Source: Pseudomonadota bacterium | GTDB taxonomy: Bacteria > Pseudomonadota > Alphaproteobacteria > Caulobacterales > Caulobacteraceae | NCBI GenBank assembly: GCA_023428785.1 | Contig: JAEYWU010000144.1 | Coordinates: forward strand, 1 to 27,353 | Length of the DNA: 27,353 bases | Direction: 5' to 3' | Part shown: one piece after another, positions 7,182 through 14,648 of the stretch | How the letters are laid out: every line of letters starts with the position of its first letter | Numbering within the stretch: the first letter of the stretch is position 1 | Made by a program: the position numbers and the translations under genes | Notes under the pieces: generated by a model | What the model was told of the DNA's origin: nothing | The model's input: only the letters and a program-made list of their open reading frames with translations | Databases searched by the model: none

Positions 7182-7712
7182 TCAGGCGGGGACGTAGCGC
7201 AGGCGAACGGCCTGCTCGCCGAGCTGTTCGAAGCCGGCCAGTTTCAGAGGTGGCGGCGTGACGGCGAAGAAGGGCGCGCCCTTACCCAGGGCGACCGGGT
7301 GAACATAGAGCTGATACTCGTCGATCAGGTCCATCGGCATGAGGCTGGAGGCCAGCATGGGGCCGGCGACCTCGATCTCGCCGTCGAGGCTGTCCTTGAG
7401 GCCCCGGACCGCGGTGGCGAGGTCGCCTTTGAGCAGGGTCGCATTGGGACCGACGGAGGTGAGGGTGGTCGAGACCACCCATTTCGGCGTCGCGCGCCAG
7501 GCTTCGGCATAGGCGTGCTCGGCCTCGGTCCAGCCCGGCTGGTCGTCCTGCCAGTAGCTCATGATCTCATAGAGGCGGCGGCCGTAGAGCGAGGCGCTGA
7601 CCGACGCCATGTGGTCGATGAAATGCTGGAACAGGCCGGCGTCGGGGCCGAACCGGTCATGGTCGACAAAGCCGTCGAGCGAGGTGTTCATGCCGTAGAT
7701 CAGTCGGGCCAT
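7182..7712 (-). CDS. Dihydrofolate reductase-like (RibD C-terminal domain) protein
   Basis: The product (MARLIYGMNTSLDGFVDHD...) belongs to the RibD_C/DHFR-like family, NAD(P)H-dependent reductases of mostly unknown substrate. The features are the opening SLDGFVD strand-loop, LYGRRLYEIMSYW, the strand KWVVSTTL, the glycine-containing EIEVAGPMLASSL nucleotide-binding stretch, and DEYQLYVHPVALGKGAPFF near the end. I chose the ATG at 7712 because AAGGAA lies just before it and the family usually begins MxRLIY. An in-frame ATG at 7745 would add 11 residues and overlap the upstream stop by 4 bases, so coupling from that start is a real alternative. Typical family length is about 175-190 residues. 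Confidence 0.88.
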   Translation of the reverse strand: MARLIYGMNTSLDGFVDHDRFGPDAGLFQHFIDHMASVSASLYGRRLYEIMSYWQDDQPGWTEAEHAYAEAWRATPKWVVSTTLTSVGPNATLLKGDLATAVRGLKDSLDGEIEVAGPMLASSLMPMDLIDEYQLYVHPVALGKGAPFFAVTPPPLKLAGFEQLGEQAVRLRYVPA

Positions 7713-7741
7713 GGGGTTCCTTGCGGGCTTGAAGGGGTGGA

Positions 7742-7912
7742 TCATGATCCGGCCGGACGGCGGCCCTGGAAGGCGTCCTGGATGCGTTCGAACGCCGGGC
7801 CGCGGGTCAGGGCGCTGCCGATCCAGAAGGCGGCGATCAGGCAGAAGATCAATGAAAGGCCGGCGGCCAGCCAGGCGATCAGGGCGACGACGAAGACGGC
7901 GGCCCAGATCAC
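7742..7912 (-). CDS. Small membrane peptide or remnant of a larger membrane-protein gene
   Basis: The frame read from a possible GTG at 7912 gives about 56 residues. They are dominated by two hydrophobic stretches (VIWAAVFVVALIAWLAAGLSLIFCLIAAFWIG), followed by a polar tail with TRGPAFERIQDAFQGRR. The stop overlaps an in-frame ATG of the reductase gene (ATGA), which argues that it is a genuine coding region. No Shine-Dalgarno is evident, and the open frame continues antisense into the GTA tail gene. Its 5' end coincides with the point where the GTA tail gene was cut, so it may be a 3' remnant of a longer gene. The family is not recognised. Confidence 0.4.
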   Translation of the reverse strand: MIWAAVFVVALIAWLAAGLSLIFCLIAAFWIGSALTRGPAFERIQDAFQGRRPAGS

Positions 7913-7915
7913 CAG

Positions 7916-8014
7916 CTTGAGTTCGTCTATTCGACCACGCCTGTCCTGAGGCGGGAGGGCCTGTTCGGCGCGCAGGGTGAAAACCTCAACAACCGCGACG
8001 GCCGGGCCGACCTG
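7916..8014 (+). other. Rearrangement junction and untranslated remnant of the GTA tail gene
   Basis: In the frame of the tail gene, the bases before its first ATG still encode recognisable family sequence: EFVYSTTPVLRREG, then NLNNRDGRADL, leading directly into MVSLDQLQ. Codons before about 7919 do not continue the family pattern. The break therefore lies near CTTGAGTTC at 7916-7924, where the opposite-strand membrane peptide also begins. Confidence 0.6.
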
Positions 8015-11000
8015 ATGGTGTCGCTCGACCAGCTGCAGGCGCAGTTGCCGAATCTGAAGCGGGTGACGCTGGTGGTGAGCTGGTTCGGCGACGACCTGAG
8101 GTGCGGCGTCTGCTCGGTGAGGCCCCGGGTCGACCAGGCGGACAAGATGATCCTGGGGACCGAGTGGAGCGTGGCAGGTGTCGGGCGCGGCGAGGCGGAG
8201 GTGGTCTCGCAGATCGATGGAGCACCGGCCTATGGCGGCACGCCGTCGGACGCCTCGGTCATCGCGGCCATCAAGGAACTCAAACGGCGCGGGCTCGAGG
8301 TGACGTTGGCGCCGTTCCTGATGATGGACATCGTCGGCGGGAACGGCCAACCGGACCCCTACGGGCAGACCGAGCAACCGGCCTTCCCCTGGCGGGGGCG
8401 CATCACCTGCCATCCAGCGCAGGGCCGGCCGGATACGGTCGACGGGACGAGTGAAGCCGGGGCGCAGACCGGAGCCTTCTTCGGCGTGGCTGCTGCGGAG
8501 GACTTCGCCGAGGTGAACGGGCATGTCGCCTACGCCGGGCCGGACGAATGGTCGTGGCGCCGGATGGTGCTGCACTATGCATGGCTGGCGCGGATCAGCG
8601 GTGCTGACGGCCTGTTGATCGGATCGGAGCTGCGTGGCCTGACGACGGTTCGGGACGGCGTCGGCTATCCGGCGGTCGACGCACTGAAGACGCTGGCCCA
8701 GGACTGCCGGGAGATCCTGGGGCCGTCGGCCCTGATCACCTATGCGGCGGACTGGAGCGAATGGTCGCGCGTGCAACACGCTGACGACCCAGGCGGGCAT
8801 GTATACCATCTGGATCCGCTGTGGGCGGATCCGGCGATCAGCTGTGTCGGGATCGACTGGTATCCGCCGCTGACGGACTGGCGCGACGGTGAGGATCACC
8901 TGGATCGCCTGGCTGGCTGGATCAGCGCCTCCGATCCGGACTACTTGGCCGACCGGGTGCAGGGAGGCGAGGCGTACGACTGGTTCTATGCTGACGAGGC
9001 GGGGCGACTAGCGCAGGACCGGATCCCCATCACAGACGGGACACATGACGAGCCGTGGGTCTATCGGCCCAAGGACATACTGGCTTGGTGGAGCCATACG
9101 CACCACCACCGGATCGGAGGCGAGCGCGCGATGACCTCGACCGATTGGGCGGCCGGAATGAAGCCGGTGCGGCTGATCGAGTTCGGATGTGGTGCGGTCG
9201 ATCGGGGCGGCAACGCTCCGAACCTGTTCATCGACCCCAAGAGCAACGAGAGCGCAGCGCCTCCCTTTTCGTCCGGCGCGCGGGACGATCTGGTCCAGCG
9301 ACGGGCGATCGAGGCGACCCTGTCAGCCTTCGACAGCGAAGCCGCGAACCCGGCGGCGACCGCCTATGACGGCCGCATGCTGGAGGCTATGGATGCGTGG
9401 TGCTGGGACGCGCGGCCCTTCCCGGACTTTCCGGCGCGGCGCGAAATCTGGTCCGACGGCGCGAACTGGTGGACAGGTCACTGGCTGAATGGCCGCCTCA
9501 CCGGCGAGGCGGCAGACCTGATTCAGGCGGTCGCCCGCTGGGCCGGCCTATCCGAGGACGAGCTGGACATCTCCGGCGTCGAAGGCGTCGCCGACGGCTA
9601 TATTGTCGATCGGCCCATGACAGGGGCCGAGGCGCTTCTGCCCCTGGCGGCGGCGTTTGGACTGGACGTGGCGGAGCGTGGCCGTCGGGTCGCTCTGCTG
9701 GCGCGAAGACCTGTGCTTGCGCTGGACGATGACGCCATGGCCATGCCGGTCGAAACAAGCGCGACCTCGATGTCGCGTGTCCTGGGCGACCCGCTGGGGT
9801 CGCTAAGACTGCGCTTCATCGACGGGGCGGCGGACTATGCAACGGGCGCTGTTGTCGTGAGGCGGTCGGGTGAAGGAACCGGGGGCGTCGAGGTCATGGA
9901 CATGCCGCTGGTCCTGGACGAGGCGCGGGCCAAAGCCACGGCGTTCGGCCTGCTGGGCAGGAGCGGTGCGGCGGCCGAACGCGTGACCGTCGCGCTTTCA
10001 CCGATCGCGGCGCTGCGGATCGAGGCCGGCGATCTCGTCACCCTTCCGGAGGATGCACGGACGATGCGGATCATCGGTATCGATCTGGGCGAGGAGGCCG
10101 CCGCCCTGCTGGAGCCGGTCGCCGGAGCTCGGGAAATTGAAGATGGAAGCGAGACATGGCGGCCAGGACCTGTGGTCCCATCCGTCGCGCCCCCCTGGTT
10201 TCTGGTCCTGGATCTGCCGGGAGGGGGACGAGCCGAGGACGATGCGCCCATGATCGCGGCGGCGGCGAGACCCTGGCGGCCACTCGATATTCACGCGGGG
10301 CGGACGATCGATGACCTGAAGCTGCGAGGGCGGGTCACACGGTGTGCGACGGCAGGGATCCTGTGCGAGCCGCTGCCGGCTGGTCCGTGCGACAGGTGGG
10401 ACGAGGCGGCAAATATGATCGTGCGACTGGAGGGCGGGGAGCTCCAGTCAAGGAGCGCTGGAGCGGTGCTGGCGGGGAGCAATGCCGTCGCCGTGGCCGT
10501 TGGAAGCGAGCCGGTGGAGGTGATCCACTTCCGCGACGCCACCGTCGTCGCGGACGGTGTCTGGCGGCTGTGCGGGTTGCTGCGCGGACAGGGCGGTACG
10601 GAGCGTCGCGCGGCTGCCGGCGCTCCGGCGGGAGCCTGGGTGGTGGTCCTCGACGATGCGGTGGTCGCAATGCGTCTGGAGCCGCAGGAGCGGGATGCGC
10701 CCCTGGTCTGGAGAACGGCGGCGACAGGCGGGCCAGCTTTGGCTCCGCCTGGCGAAGAAACTGTCGCGATCCATCGGGGCCTGGCTCTGCGGCACTGGGC
10801 GCCTGCGCATCTCAAGGCGGGCGTCCATTCGGATGGCGCGGTCGCAATCAGCTGGTTTCGGCGTGCGCGCACCGACGGCGACGGCTGGGACCGCGAGCCG
10901 CCGTTGAACGAAGAGGCGGAGATCTATCTGGTGGACATTGTCTCGGACAGCGAAGTGCGAGCCTCCTTCGAGGTCTCCGCACCGAGCTACACGTGGACAG

Positions 11001-11113
11001 CGGAACAGCAGCTTGAAGCGTTTCCAGGGGGGATGCCCGCAACGGCCAGCGTTCGTGTTCGTCAGGGGTCCGCCACCTATGGATGGGGTGAGCCCGCCGA
11101 GATCGTACTGTGA
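8015..11113 (+). CDS. GTA TIM-barrel-like tail ('megatron', g15-type) protein, N-terminally truncated
   Basis: In gene transfer agents this very large tail-tip protein carries a TIM-barrel domain and phage-tail hub domains. The product from the first ATG is 1032 residues, or about 1063 counting the in-frame remnant upstream; family members are usually near 1,250-1,300, so roughly the first fifth is gone. Residues 1-360 contain the TIM-barrel-like part (LVVSWFGDDLRCG, SCVGIDWYPPLTDWRDGEDHLD, MKPVRLIEFGCGAVDRGGNAPNLF). Later come WCWDARPFPDFPARREIWSDGANWWTGHWLNGR and the tail domain with DRPMTGAEALLPLAAAFGLDV. The C-terminus is intact (WTAEQQ, then a short final strand). There is no internal stop, so truncation is probably recent or the remnant is still under selection. 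No good ribosome site precedes 8015. Confidence 0.88.
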   Translation: MVSLDQLQAQLPNLKRVTLVVSWFGDDLRCGVCSVRPRVDQADKMILGTEWSVAGVGRGEAEVVSQIDGAPAYGGTPSDASVIAAIKELKRRGLEVTLAPFLMMDIVGGNGQPDPYGQTEQPAFPWRGRITCHPAQGRPDTVDGTSEAGAQTGAFFGVAAAEDFAEVNGHVAYAGPDEWSWRRMVLHYAWLARISGADGLLIGSELRGLTTVRDGVGYPAVDALKTLAQDCREILGPSALITYAADWSEWSRVQHADDPGGHVYHLDPLWADPAISCVGIDWYPPLTDWRDGEDHLDRLAGWISASDPDYLADRVQGGEAYDWFYADEAGRLAQDRIPITDGTHDEPWVYRPKDILAWWSHTHHHRIGGERAMTSTDWAAGMKPVRLIEFGCGAVDRGGNAPNLFIDPKSNESAAPPFSSGARDDLVQRRAIEATLSAFDSEAANPAATAYDGRMLEAMDAWCWDARPFPDFPARREIWSDGANWWTGHWLNGRLTGEAADLIQAVARWAGLSEDELDISGVEGVADGYIVDRPMTGAEALLPLAAAFGLDVAERGRRVALLARRPVLALDDDAMAMPVETSATSMSRVLGDPLGSLRLRFIDGAADYATGAVVVRRSGEGTGGVEVMDMPLVLDEARAKATAFGLLGRSGAAAERVTVALSPIAALRIEAGDLVTLPEDARTMRIIGIDLGEEAAALLEPVAGAREIEDGSETWRPGPVVPSVAPPWFLVLDLPGGGRAEDDAPMIAAAARPWRPLDIHAGRTIDDLKLRGRVTRCATAGILCEPLPAGPCDRWDEAANMIVRLEGGELQSRSAGAVLAGSNAVAVAVGSEPVEVIHFRDATVVADGVWRLCGLLRGQGGTERRAAAGAPAGAWVVVLDDAVVAMRLEPQERDAPLVWRTAATGGPALAPPGEETVAIHRGLALRHWAPAHLKAGVHSDGAVAISWFRRARTDGDGWDREPPLNEEAEIYLVDIVSDSEVRASFEVSAPSYTWTAEQQLEAFPGGMPATASVRVRQGSATYGWGEPAEIVL

Positions 11114-11188
11114 CCGGCTCTTGCGAACCGCCACGAAAGGTCTAACTCAGCCGGTCTTGTATCAGAGCGGATCAGAGGGTTCCGGCGC

Positions 11189-12082
11189 GTGGCGGGCGAT
11201 CCTTATCAGGAATTGGGCGTAGCCCGCACAGCGAGCCAGGCGGACATCCGCAAGGCCTTCCACAAGCTCGCCAAGGAACTGCATCCGGACCGGAACCCCG
11301 GGGACAAGGCAGCCGAGGAACGTTTCAAGCGTGTGAGTTCGGCGTTCGACCTGCTGGGCGATGCCGAGAAGCGCGCCAAGTTCGACCGCGGCGAAATCGA
11401 CGCCGACGGCCGCGAGCAATTCCGTGGCTTCGGCGGCGGTCGGGGCGCGGGCGGCGGGCAGGGCGGCGGCTATTCGGGCCGCTTCGAAGGCGCGGACCTT
11501 GATGACATCTTTGACATATTCGGCGGCCTGGGTGGCCGTCAGCGCGGTCCGTCTCGTGGCCAGGACATCCGGGCGCGGATGGAGATTTCGCTTGAGGAGT
11601 CGATTACCGGCGGCAATCGCCGCATCGCCTTCTCGGACGGTCGGACACTGGACGTCGCCATTCCGAAAGGCGCCGCAGATGGACAAACGCTGAGACTCAA
11701 AGGGCAGGGTGCGCCTGGTCGCCAGGGCGCGGCCGCGGGCGACGCTCTGATCGAGATCATCGTGGCGCCGCATCCCGTCTATCGCCGTGAAGGAGCGGAC
11801 CTGCATATGGATGTGCCGGTTTCCGTCCCGGATGCGGTGCTCGGCGGGAAGGTTGCGGTCCAGACGCCCGACGGACAGGTCAATCTGACGGTCGCTAAGG
11901 GCTCAAACTCTGGCCAGGTCCTGAGACTGAAGGGGCGCGGCGCTTTCGACGCGCGGACCGGCAGGCGCGGGGACCTGCTGGCGCGTTTGGTCGTGACCTT
12001 GCCGCAGAAGGCAGACGCGGAACTGGAAGCATTCGCCCAGACCTGGCGAGCCGATCGGCCCTACTCGCCCGGCGCGCGTTGA
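11189..12082 (+). CDS. DnaJ-class (CbpA-like) J-domain co-chaperone
   Basis: The GTG start at 11189 gives a 297-residue protein starting directly with the J domain (DPYQELGVARTASQADIRKAFHKLAKELHPDRNPGD); the Hsp70-activating HPD is at residues 32-34. A Gly-rich linker (about residues 78-105) leads into two C-terminal beta domains (about 120-290) with paired GxxDGQxLRLKGxG-type motifs. The zinc-finger CxxCxGxG repeats are absent, so this is the type II / CbpA class rather than DnaJ proper. It would stimulate DnaK ATP hydrolysis and deliver clients. The gap to the GTA tail gene is 75 bases with no clear terminator. Confidence 0.92.
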   Translation: MAGDPYQELGVARTASQADIRKAFHKLAKELHPDRNPGDKAAEERFKRVSSAFDLLGDAEKRAKFDRGEIDADGREQFRGFGGGRGAGGGQGGGYSGRFEGADLDDIFDIFGGLGGRQRGPSRGQDIRARMEISLEESITGGNRRIAFSDGRTLDVAIPKGAADGQTLRLKGQGAPGRQGAAAGDALIEIIVAPHPVYRREGADLHMDVPVSVPDAVLGGKVAVQTPDGQVNLTVAKGSNSGQVLRLKGRGAFDARTGRRGDLLARLVVTLPQKADAELEAFAQTWRADRPYSPGAR

Positions 12083-12107
12083 GCTTGGCTCAACTCCCGA
12101 GCAATCC

Positions 12108-12135
12108 GTAAACTGGCTGTTCAGTCCCCGTTCAG
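12108..12135 (+). promoter_or_regulatory. Phased direct repeats (PhoP/OmpR-type box) before the PepSY operon
   Basis: Two exact GTTCAG copies lie at 12119-12124 and 12130-12135, five bases apart, i.e. one DNA-helix turn. A weaker copy, GTAAAC, sits 11 bases earlier at 12108. OmpR/PhoP-class regulators bind such tandem hexamers on one DNA face. The array ends 26 bases before the ATG of the PepSY gene, near the expected -35, which suggests autoactivation by the regulator encoded at 12483. Confidence 0.45.
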
Positions 12136-12161
12136 GGCTCCGCCCATAGCTTCGGACCGTC

Positions 12162-12479
12162 ATGAAGCGCAGCGTTGTCATCCTCGCCGCCCTGGCGGCT
12201 CTGGCCGTCCCGGTGGCGGCTCACGCCGGAACCGAGGCACAGGTTCGGCCGCCCGAGGCCACTCGCGTCGCGCAGCAGCGGGGCGATGACGGCCAACGCG
12301 TCAGTCTGAGCGAAGTCGTGCGCCGCCTGCGGGCCACGCGCCAGGGCTCCATGCTCGACGCCCAGGCAACGACACGTGGGGGCCGCGCAATCTATGTCGT
12401 GATCTGGGAATATCCCGGGGGCCGAATCGGCAACATCTATGTCGACCAGCGCACCGGCGCGGTCATCGGAGAAGATTAA
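12162..12479 (+). CDS. Exported PepSY-like small protein
   Basis: A 105-residue protein with a clear Sec signal peptide (MKRSVVILAALAALAVPVAAHA, cleavage likely after AHA at residue 22). The mature part matches the PepSY-like layout: an amphipathic helix (VSLSEVVRRLRATRQGSMLDAQA) followed by beta strands IYVVIWEYPGGRIGNIYVDQRTGAVIGED. PepSY domains of this type are periplasmic and often accompany PhoP/PhoQ-like systems, where some are proposed to modulate the kinase. The gene lies three bases before the response regulator start, so the three genes form one operon; phased repeats precede it. A role as accessory sensor for the kinase at 13157 is inferred from this arrangement. Confidence 0.8.
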   Translation: MKRSVVILAALAALAVPVAAHAGTEAQVRPPEATRVAQQRGDDGQRVSLSEVVRRLRATRQGSMLDAQATTRGGRAIYVVIWEYPGGRIGNIYVDQRTGAVIGED

Positions 12480-12482
12480 TCC

Positions 12483-13160
12483 ATGCGCATTCTGCTGGTC
12501 GAGGACGATCCTGATCTGTCGCGTCAGTTGAAGGCGGCGCTTGCCGACGCCGGCTATGCGGTCGATCACGCCCCCGATGGGGAAGAGGCGCACTTCCTGG
12601 GCGACACCGAACCCTATGATGCGGTGATACTCGACCTGGGTCTGCCCAAGATCGATGGCGTTTCCGTGCTGGAGCGCTGGCGGCGGGAGGGGCGCAGCAC
12701 CCCGGTGCTGATCCTGACGGCGCGCGGGTCCTGGTCGGACAAGGTGGCCGGCTTCGACGCCGGCGCCGATGACTATCTGACCAAGCCTTTCCACACCGAG
12801 GAATTGCTCGCGCGGCTGCGCGCATTGCTGCGCCGCTCCGCCGGGCATGCGACGGCGACCCTGGCCTGCGGCGACCTGAGGCTGGATCCTCGTGCGGCCC
12901 GCGCCAGCGTCAATGGCGAACCGATTCGCCTGACCTCGCTGGAATACCGGCTGCTGCATTATCTCATGATGCATCAGGGTCGGGTCATCAGCCGGACCGA
13001 ACTGGTGGAGCACCTGTACGATCAGGACTTCGACCGGGATTCGAACACCATTGAGGTGTTTGTCGGACGGGTGAGAAAGAAGATCGGGTCTGACCGGATC
13101 GAGACCGTCCGTGGCCTGGGCTACCGCCTGATCCCGCTGGAAGGCGAGACCGCGGCATGA
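12483..13160 (+). CDS. OmpR/PhoP-family response regulator
   Basis: A 225-residue regulator. The receiver domain opens with MRILLVEDDPDLS (acidic pocket), has the phosphorylated aspartate at residue 51 (VILDLGLPKIDG), the conserved threonine in LILTARG, and the lysine in TKPFH. The C-terminal winged helix (about residues 125-220) contains the transactivation-loop and recognition-helix sequence SLEYRLLHYLMMHQGRVISRTELVEHLYDQDFDRDSNTIEVFVGRVRKKIG and ends in the hairpin wing GLGYRLIP. It binds DNA as a head-to-tail dimer; the direct repeats at 12108-12135 are a natural target. It overlaps the kinase gene by four bases. The closest functional analogues are PhoP and FeuP. Confidence 0.95.
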   Translation: MRILLVEDDPDLSRQLKAALADAGYAVDHAPDGEEAHFLGDTEPYDAVILDLGLPKIDGVSVLERWRREGRSTPVLILTARGSWSDKVAGFDAGADDYLTKPFHTEELLARLRALLRRSAGHATATLACGDLRLDPRAARASVNGEPIRLTSLEYRLLHYLMMHQGRVISRTELVEHLYDQDFDRDSNTIEVFVGRVRKKIGSDRIETVRGLGYRLIPLEGETAA

Positions 13161-14560
13161 CCGAAGCGCCGGTCGGCGGGCCGGCCGTGGAGACACGAGG
13201 CTCCCTGACCGGGCGGCTGATCTGGCTGGCGGCCGGGTGGAGCCTTTTGGCTCTGATCCTGACGGGCGTGCTGCTGACGACCGCGTTTCGAGACTCGGCC
13301 TTGCGCCGGCTCCAGTCCGTTCTGGAAGCGACCGATCGTGAGGTCGCGGCGACCACCAACGTGCAGGCAGGGGTGGTCATGACGCCGCCGGTCCAGGACG
13401 CGCGAACGCTAAGGGCCTACTCCGGAAAATACTGGTCGGTGGTGGAGCCGGATGAGGTGGATGGATTTCGTTCGCTGACGCGGTCGGAATCGCTCTTCGA
13501 CTATGCGTTGCCGGCCCCGACGGCCGGCGCCGGCGAGGTCCTGGCTCAGCCTGGCGAGCCCTATTTCTACGATGCGATCGGTCCCGACAGTCAGCCCCTG
13601 CGGGTGCTGGCGATTGCTCGCACACTCCCAAATCGGGAGGCTCCCGTGATTTTCCTGACAGCCTTGGATCGCAGCGAGATCGATCAGGATGCATCTAATT
13701 TCGCCGCCCTGACCTGGACCGCATTGGGACTTCTCGGGGCCGGTCTGATCGCAGCGGTGCTGATCCAGGTGCGTGTCGGTCTTCGGCCGCTCTATGATCT
13801 GGGCGCGGCGCTGGCCGATGTCAGGCGTGGTCGCCAGCAGCGACTGGCCGGCGCTTACCCGCGCGAGATCGCGCCACTGGCGCAGGAACTGAATGCGCTC
13901 CTCGATCACAACCAGGAAGTCGTTGAGCGACAGCGAACCCATGTCGGAAACCTCGCTCATGCACTCAAGACACCGCTGGCCGTCATGCTGGCGGAGGCGG
14001 GCTCAGGAGATGGGCTGCTGGCCGAGACCGTGCGTCGCCAGGCCGCCCTGATGAAGGCGCAGGTCGACCACCATCTCCAGCGCGCTCGCGCCGCGGCTCG
14101 TGCCCAGCACGCCGGCCAAAGCACCTCGGTAGCGGAGGTTGTGGACGAGCTGGCGAGCCTGCTGGAACGCGTCTTCCAGTCCAAGCCGGTCGAGATCGAC
14201 TGGCGAGCACCCGATGAACTCTCATTCCGGGGAGAGCGGCAGGACTTGCAGGAGATGCTGGGCAATCTGCTGGAAAACGCCTGCAAATGGTGTCGCGGCA
14301 AGGTTCGGGTGACGGCGGCCGTCTCCGGCGTTGGGCGGCTTCAGCTGACGGTTGACGATGACGGGCCAGGGCTTCCGGTAGATCAGAGAGACGCTGTCCT
14401 GAAGCGCGGCGCCCGGCTGGATGAGGAGGCGCCGGGGACCGGCCTAGGCCTGTCGATCGTGGATGAGTTGGTGAAGTCCTATTCGGGCCGGATCACCCTG
14501 GGATCATCGGACCTGGGCGGATTGTCTGTGATCCTCGATCTGCCGATGGCTGAGACCTAA
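13157..14560 (+). CDS. PhoQ/FeuQ-like membrane sensor histidine kinase
   Basis: 467 residues. The first membrane segment is at about 20-42. A periplasmic sensor region spans about 43-180 (with a hydrophobic/acidic stretch DALPAPT-like, YFYDAIGPDSQPLRVLAIAR), and the second membrane segment is at about 183-204. A HAMP-like linker follows (VGLRPLYDLGAALADVRRG). The phosphoacceptor is H268 in NLAHALKTPLAVM, the H-box variant typical of PhoQ-type kinases. The HATPase domain has NLLENACKW, VDDDGPGLP and GTGLGLSIV. It is translationally coupled (ATGA) to its regulator. The probable signal is an envelope condition such as divalent cations or envelope stress, but the ligand is not readable from the sequence. 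Confidence 0.93.
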   Translation: MTEAPVGGPAVETRGSLTGRLIWLAAGWSLLALILTGVLLTTAFRDSALRRLQSVLEATDREVAATTNVQAGVVMTPPVQDARTLRAYSGKYWSVVEPDEVDGFRSLTRSESLFDYALPAPTAGAGEVLAQPGEPYFYDAIGPDSQPLRVLAIARTLPNREAPVIFLTALDRSEIDQDASNFAALTWTALGLLGAGLIAAVLIQVRVGLRPLYDLGAALADVRRGRQQRLAGAYPREIAPLAQELNALLDHNQEVVERQRTHVGNLAHALKTPLAVMLAEAGSGDGLLAETVRRQAALMKAQVDHHLQRARAAARAQHAGQSTSVAEVVDELASLLERVFQSKPVEIDWRAPDELSFRGERQDLQEMLGNLLENACKWCRGKVRVTAAVSGVGRLQLTVDDDGPGLPVDQRDAVLKRGARLDEEAPGTGLGLSIVDELVKSYSGRITLGSSDLGGLSVILDLPMAET

Positions 14561-14574
14561 CATCCGGATTTCAT

Positions 14575-14587
14575 GGAAAGCCTTTCC
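14575..14587. promoter_or_regulatory. Short inverted repeat between kinase and hypothetical gene
   Basis: GGAAAG and CTTTCC are perfect 6-bp arms flanking a single C. The repeat lies 15 bases after the kinase stop and about 60 bases before the next gene, followed by TTAACCC. It could be an operator; with no loop it is unlikely to fold as a terminator. No function is assigned. Confidence 0.2.
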
Positions 14588-14648
14588 TTAACCCTATTGG
14601 GGGAGGTTCAGTGGTCGGACGACGTGTGTCCGAAGCGGATCGCGTTGC

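Noticed and set aside
7742..8899. 385-residue - strand open frame antisense to the GTA tail gene
   Set aside because: Only its last 60 or so residues look like protein; the rest is Arg/Pro/His-rich and mirrors the GC-rich codons of the tail gene on the opposite strand.
1674..11113. Interpretation as an inducible prophage with attachment sites
   Set aside because: There is no integrase, repressor, lysis gene or att-like duplication; the genes are GTA-type and the intervening genes are ordinary chromosomal ones.
14588..14593. TTAACC as a CtrA half-site before the hypothetical gene
   Set aside because: The partner TTAA at seven-base spacing is missing; a lone hexamer is too common to call.
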